Shown here one piece after another: positions 59,076-64,000 of a stretch of 64,000 nucleotides of DNA (positions are counted from its first letter, which is position 1; each line of letters begins with the position of its first letter). The notes beneath the pieces were generated by a model. That model searched no databases, was not told where the DNA came from, and worked only from the letters and a program-made list of their open reading frames with translations. Source of the stretch: Meloidogyne chitwoodi (taxonomy: Eukaryota; Nematoda; Chromadorea; Rhabditida; Meloidogynidae); the NCBI GenBank assembly GCA_015183035.1, contig JACZZP010000005.1:1736001-1800000 (forward strand). Direction: 5' to 3'. A program made the position numbers and the translations under genes.

Positions 59076-60118
59076 GGATAAGGACGATTCAGAGTTTTTA
59101 TCAAATTACTTTTTTAATTACAAAAATTTAAATAATTATTATGTTACTCGAAAGAGCTCATAAGCGGATTCTCTTGAAAAAAGAAAATCACAAAATTAAA
59201 AAAAAAGAGAAATTACAGAAATAAATAAAAATTTAATTTAAAAAAAATTAGAATTTTTTATAGAAGAAAAAAATTTAATAAAATTATACAGAGAATTTGT
59301 AAAGGTAAGAAATTTATTAATTCTTTCTCTCGTTATAAGGATACCGTAATATTTGTTCTTATAAAGGGAGTTAGCTGCTGACTGCTTCTCTTTTCTTTTT
59401 CTTCTCGCATACTTAATTATATACATGCTTAACAAAGAGAATTTTTTTTAATATTTATTTTTACATTAAAATCCATGAAATAATATTTAAAATTTTTTTA
59501 TTAGATTCCTTCAATAGAAAAACAAAAAGAATTAAAAATAGCAATATTTATTTATGAAATTAATTCTCGTTTTAATTGGTTAAAAGAAATTAAAAATGAA
59601 TGGCCGAAAATATATAAATTAATATTTAATTTAAAAGGAGAAAATAAAGAAAATAAAGCTTTAAATAAATTAATTGAAAAATTGTTAGATTTTAAAGAAA
59701 ATTATTTAAAAATAAATTTAATTGAAAATTTAAATAAATTTGAAATTTATTTATATAAATTATTAAATGAATTAATTTATGTTATAGAAGGTATTTGGGA
59801 TGGACGTCAAAATAATTTAATTATTAATTTAAAAGATATTGAAAATATTAAAAAACAATTAAATTATTCAATTATTATAAGATCATATAAAATCAATTAA
59901 TTCTTTAAAAAAATTGAATATTTAAAAAATCTAAAATTATAATTTTCCATTTTTATCAGGATGTAATTTTATATAGAGAATTAACTGATCGAATTGGTTC
60001 AATTTATAAAAATTAAATGTTCTTCTAAATCTTTCAATTGATAAAAAGAATTTATTCATTATTAGTCTAATAAATGATTTCCAAAAACAATCTAATCTAC
60101 TCTGAATCGCCCTTACTC
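59076..60118. mobile_element. TA-flanked DNA element, GGRTAAGGACGATTC family, copy 2
   Basis: The left end GGATAAGGACGATTCAGA and the reverse complement of the right end, GAGTAAGGGCGATTCAGA, match at 15 of 18 positions. TA lies on both sides (59074-59075 and 60119-60120), as in Tc1/mariner-type insertions. It shares an inner segment with 40207-40513 and its 59205-59395 part with the SK intron repeat. It carries exon-like sequence but no transposase motif. Confidence 0.65.
59505..60017 (+). CDS. exon-like coding segment inside the TA-flanked element, not recognised
   Basis: After a TTATTAG acceptor an open frame of ~130 codons runs to 59900 (IPSIEKQKELKIAIFIYEIN, FNWLKEIKNEWPKIYKLI, VIEGIWDGRQNNLI), then a possible exon DVILYRELTDRIGSIYKN ending at 60017. 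Helical, Lys/Asn/Ile-rich. No ATG of its own at the start and no family recognised; could be captured host coding sequence. Confidence 0.3.
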
Positions 60119-61439
60119 TATTTTTATTAAATATTCTTTTTTCTTTTCATTCATTGAAGTTGTTAGTGTATAATAAAATTATTAAATATTAATTTGTTGG
60201 AAAGGGGCTAATATTACGGGGTTATTAATTAAAGTTAAAGGATCTAAAATAAAAATGTTTTAATAATTAAATTTTTATTATAAATAAATAAGCTAATTAT
60301 TTAAAAGTGAAAATTTCCTTGAACTTAAGAATGAAACGAAATATAAGCTGCCTAAAATCTAAAATGCATAAAGAAATTTAGTATATGATTTTCGAGCATC
60401 TGGTAATTTGAAATTTTGCTAGTAAAAACTCTGATTTCTGTGATGTTTCATGTATAGGCAAAATTAAAATCTCTTAGATCTGAAACTCTATATTGTCAAG
60501 TAATTCTTGTGCTTTACAATTAAATTAATCTGAGTTTACATAATTTGGTCAGATATTACATAATTATTTTTAATTTACTAATATTTTATTTTACAAAATT
60601 TTAAGGAAAGAAAATATGTAAAACTAGTAAAAATAAGTATGACGTGCTTTCCACTCATTGCGATAATCAATAATTTTTATTCGCTATAGGTCGATTCATC
60701 ACTGCCGATTTCTTGTAGCTGATTTTGAACGTAAACTACGCTCAAAAATAAAAATTAATTTTTTTACTTTTTATAGATAAAATTACTTTTCAGAATTATT
60801 AAATAAATTAAGTGCTAGGATAAGATAGTTGCAAATTGAAGATCCTAATAAAAATTGCTCATCTCTATAATTTTTAAAATATTCTGATGATAAAGATTTT
60901 TTAAAATTAATCTTGATAAACTATTTTTAGTATTTAAATAATTATTTACATTTATTAATTTAATATAAAAATTAAATTTATTTTACAAATTTAAATTGTC
61001 AAAACAAAGGAAATTGCTGTAAAAATAGGACACTTAATTATCAAATATTGGAGATTGTAAATTTCGAAAATATAAAATTTATTTACAAGTTTATATTTTT
61101 AATTATATACTTAAAATTGTCCAATTTTAAAGCTAACCCTATGAATTTATGAGAAGAAAATAAAACAATTTTAATCCTCTAAAAAATTTATCTTAATAAC
61201 CTCAATATTTTGTAATTAAAATAGTCAAAACTGGATTAATTAATAGGTTTTTTTTAATAAATACAGTCTCAGCTCTTGTTTTTAGTTAAAAAACTAGATT
61301 TTTGGTAAATTGTGACATCCTTGTGGTTAATTAAATCAAATTCGTTCAAACATTTTTGGAGATTTTTTTTCAATTTCAACCTCCGACATGCCCCCTATAT
61401 TTTAGCATTTATTTAAATAAAATATATATATATTTAAAA
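60119..61439. other. AT-rich intergenic region
   Basis: No open frame with gene character and no repeat recognised, apart from the sequence right of 60120 that resembles the left flank of the MITE at 40207 (AATATTTAATAAAAATAG inverted), hinting that the two insertions share flanking sequence or that the element is longer than its visible ends. Confidence 0.45.
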
Positions 61440-63375
61440 TTATTGAATAGTCTGTTGTCTTCTAATTAATTGTTGTCTAAATAATTGAATATTTTTTTTA
61501 TCTTTTTTTCTTTCACAAATTTTATCAATTTCTCTTTTAGCACCATTAATTAATTGTTTAGAATCTTCCAAATAATCCAAAAAAAGTAAAAAAGATTCTA
61601 ATCTATTATAATAAACAGAATCAGTAAAAACTCTGAAAAAATAAAATTTAATTTAAAAAAAAGTTAATTAATTTTTATTTTACCTAAAATTTTCTCTTGA
61701 AAGAATTAATTTTCTTAAAGGATCACACCAATTTTGTAATAAACATTCCAATTTTTTAAAACGTTCTAAACGTTCATTACGGCTAAGTTGTTCACTCTAA
61801 ATTATTTTAATTTTTTTATAAAATTATTTAACCTCTAATATTTGATTTGTTTTATGATAAAAATTATTCCAACTCATTTGTGCCATTCCTTTAAATTAAA
61901 ATTAAATTTAAAAAATTAATTATATTACCTCTTAAATTAATTCGACAAAGGACTGTACAAAGAAAATTAACCATTTCTGGATGTTCTAAATTAAAACAAA
62001 TTTTTTTCCAGCAAAGAAAACCTTAAAAATAAATAATTAATTTAAAATTAATAATAAAATTTAAAAACCAATAGCTTCCATTTGTCCTTGACTTAATCCA
62101 TCCCTTTTAAATATTAATAATAATTATTATTTTTTAATTTTAATAATTACCAAAGTCTTTTAACTAATTCAATAAATCCATTATTTATTGCAAATTTAAA
62201 TGCAAGCATTAAACATTGATCAACAATTAAACGATCAGAACGATAAAGTTTGAACCATTCATGACGATCATTAAGAACTCTTAGCCAAAAATTATAAATT
62301 GGATGATTGTCTAATTTCTTCCTTTTTTTAAAAAATAATTATTTATTTATTTTATATTTCTTTTTTGTATTAATTTATTTAAAAAAAAGTTGTTGGCTTT
62401 TTTGCGGATTTCTTTTGAATAGTTACATAATAAAATAGAAAATATTCTTAATTTAATATATTTATTAATACCCATTTTCACAAATTTTAAATTATAAAAA
62501 AATTTCCGTTAAAAAATATATATTTTTATTCCGTAAAAATAATTTCCGCAAAATTAAATCTGTAAAAAATCAACTTATTAGTACTATTTTAAATTATTTA
62601 TTTATTTAATTACTTAAATGCTCTTCTTCTATTTTTATCAAAAATTCTATCATCTTCTAATAATTCTTCCATTGCATAACAACAAGCAAATTGAAATTTT
62701 AATTGTGACCAATCTTTGCATTGATTTTCAATAATATATTTTGCTGTTTCAAAATCATTTATTTTAATCCTAAAAATTAAAAAAAATATTTTTAATTTTG
62801 AAATTACATTGTTTTATTCCAAATAAGATAATCATAAAATATACGTAAATATTCTGATTTTTCTAAAATTCTTATTGCTGTTCTTTGTGGTTTATATAAA
62901 GAAATAATATTATTATTATTTGTTGTTTTTGAACAATCTAAGCTTTGTGCTTTTTGACGAAGTGCTGCTTTTCTTATTGCTAAATTTTCTTCTTCAGGGA
63001 ATATTTGCTTATGTTTTTCTGCTAAAATAAAAAAAAATAAATGAAAGAGAGGTTAGAAATTAAAAAAAAACAATATTTATTTTTTTATATTATCTCCTAA
63101 TTATTTAATAAACTAGTAGTCTATTAGATTTTAAAAATTAAAATAAAATATAAATAAATAATTAAATAACTCCATCTTTTTAATTCAAAAATAGCTTCAT
63201 TTAAACTGTCAATTATTTGTATTCTAATATATTCACTTATTCCATTCCATAAATTAAGAGATTCTTGACATTCTTCTCTAAATTCTTCAATACATCTCCA
63301 GCGTAATTTTGAATTAATCATTGATAAAATAATTTTTCTTAAAGCAAGAGAAGAAAGTTTTGGAGATTTTGGCAT
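61440..63375 (-). CDS. hypothetical helical multi-exon protein
   Basis: Start MPKSPKLSSLALRKIILSMI at 63375 and stop at 61440-61442 after RRQQTIQ. About nine exons with consensus splice sites; exon 1 to exon 2 joins in phase (ELKRWT|EKHKQIF). Content is alpha-helical and charged throughout (NKLRWRCIEEFREECQESL; SQLKFQFACCYAMEELL; HPIYNFWLRVLNDRHEWFK; GQMEAIGFLCWKKICFNLEH; RFKKLECLLQNWCDPLRKLI). The recurring W/C-rich helices suggest a helical-repeat scaffold. No catalytic motif, signal or membrane segment. I do not recognise the family; it may be a nematode-specific expanded family. Confidence 0.55.
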
Positions 63376-64000
63376 TGAAAAAATATATTTAAAAATAAAT
63401 AAAAATAATAATTTCTTAAAAAAAGAAAACTTTTTTTTTAATATTTTTCAATAAAATAGTTTAATATATTTAATATCTATAAATAAATAAAGTGTGCCCT
63501 CGGTCAAGGATGGCATGTTGTGGATTGGGCGACTAATAAGTAGGCATATTTATAAGAGAATAAATGAGAGGAAATTATTTATTTTTAATTAAATTATATA
63601 TTAAATTATTTAAATTAATTATTTATTTTTATTTAAATTTTGATAAAAACAATTGTAAAAAATATATTATATAATAAAATTCTAAATAATTTATTTTACA
63701 AACAATTGTTAAAATTTCGTAATATAAAATCAGTCTTTTTATTTTATTTGTTGATTGGATAATGATTGAAGAACAAAGAAAGTAGTATATTTAATAGAAA
63801 ATGTAATTATTTTTCCAGCTGTTAGAATTTAAAGAAAAAAAGTAAAAATATACAAAATTAGAACATTATTATTTTTAAAAAATTAAAAATTAATTTTATT
63901 AATTTATTTGCAGCAAAATAAATAAAATATTTATTTTTATTTTAGTCATTTGACACTTTTTTTTAAATTTATATAATTTAAAAAAAAAGATTAAAAGCTT
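63376..64000. other. AT-rich intergenic region at the right edge
   Basis: Presumed upstream region of the gene ending at 61440. A GC-richer patch at 63492-63545 (GTGCCCTCGGTCAAGG) is unexplained. Nothing else seen. Confidence 0.45.

Overview
The window looks like nuclear DNA of a nematode, probably a tylenchid such as a root-knot nematode. It is very AT-rich, the genes are split by many introns of about 40-70 bases, and it holds a nematode srg-type chemoreceptor along with STAT, SK-channel, claudin, Kunitz, calpain and M13-peptidase families. The genus is an inference from composition and gene style only. No bacterial gene, tRNA, rRNA or CRISPR array was seen.

Layout: (1) 1-3490, a STAT transcription factor gene on the minus strand that runs off the left edge. 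(2) 5587-14860, a 9-kb satellite block made of a ~2.42-kb higher-order repeat present twice, a 98-bp palindrome-bearing satellite and a ~45-bp minisatellite. (3) 15684-39806, a run of host genes: claudin-like, srg GPCR, secreted EF-hand protein, an unrecognised gene, SK potassium channel, three-Kunitz secreted inhibitor (with a solo LTR in its last intron), membrane-anchored calpain, and a neprilysin-like protein that has lost its zinc motif. (4) 40579-57163, a small coiled-coil/acidic host gene split in its third exon by a 15.4-kb Polinton/Maverick-like element. (5) 57164-64000, an F-box-like fragment, a TA-flanked DNA element and an unrecognised multi-exon gene.

The main discovery candidate is the 40977-56344 element. 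It starts with AG, ends with CT and is bounded by a 6-bp target duplication CCACTG. It is almost entirely a giant inverted repeat (arms ~5.67 kb), each arm carrying a B-family DNA polymerase with all exonuclease and polymerase motifs. Between the arms lies a 2007-bp cassette in tandem, with a divergent gene pair: a stand-alone Argonaute-type PAZ-domain protein and a small zinc-ribbon-like protein. A third cassette is cut off at a 19-base-loop palindrome where the right arm begins. No integrase, packaging ATPase, protease or capsid gene is visible. A PAZ-only gene in such an element suggests interference with host small-RNA silencing; that function is inference. The polymerase is split over two overlapping frames (0 and -1) with an in-frame TTTAAAC heptamer in the overlap, so either programmed frameshifting or an old indel must explain it.
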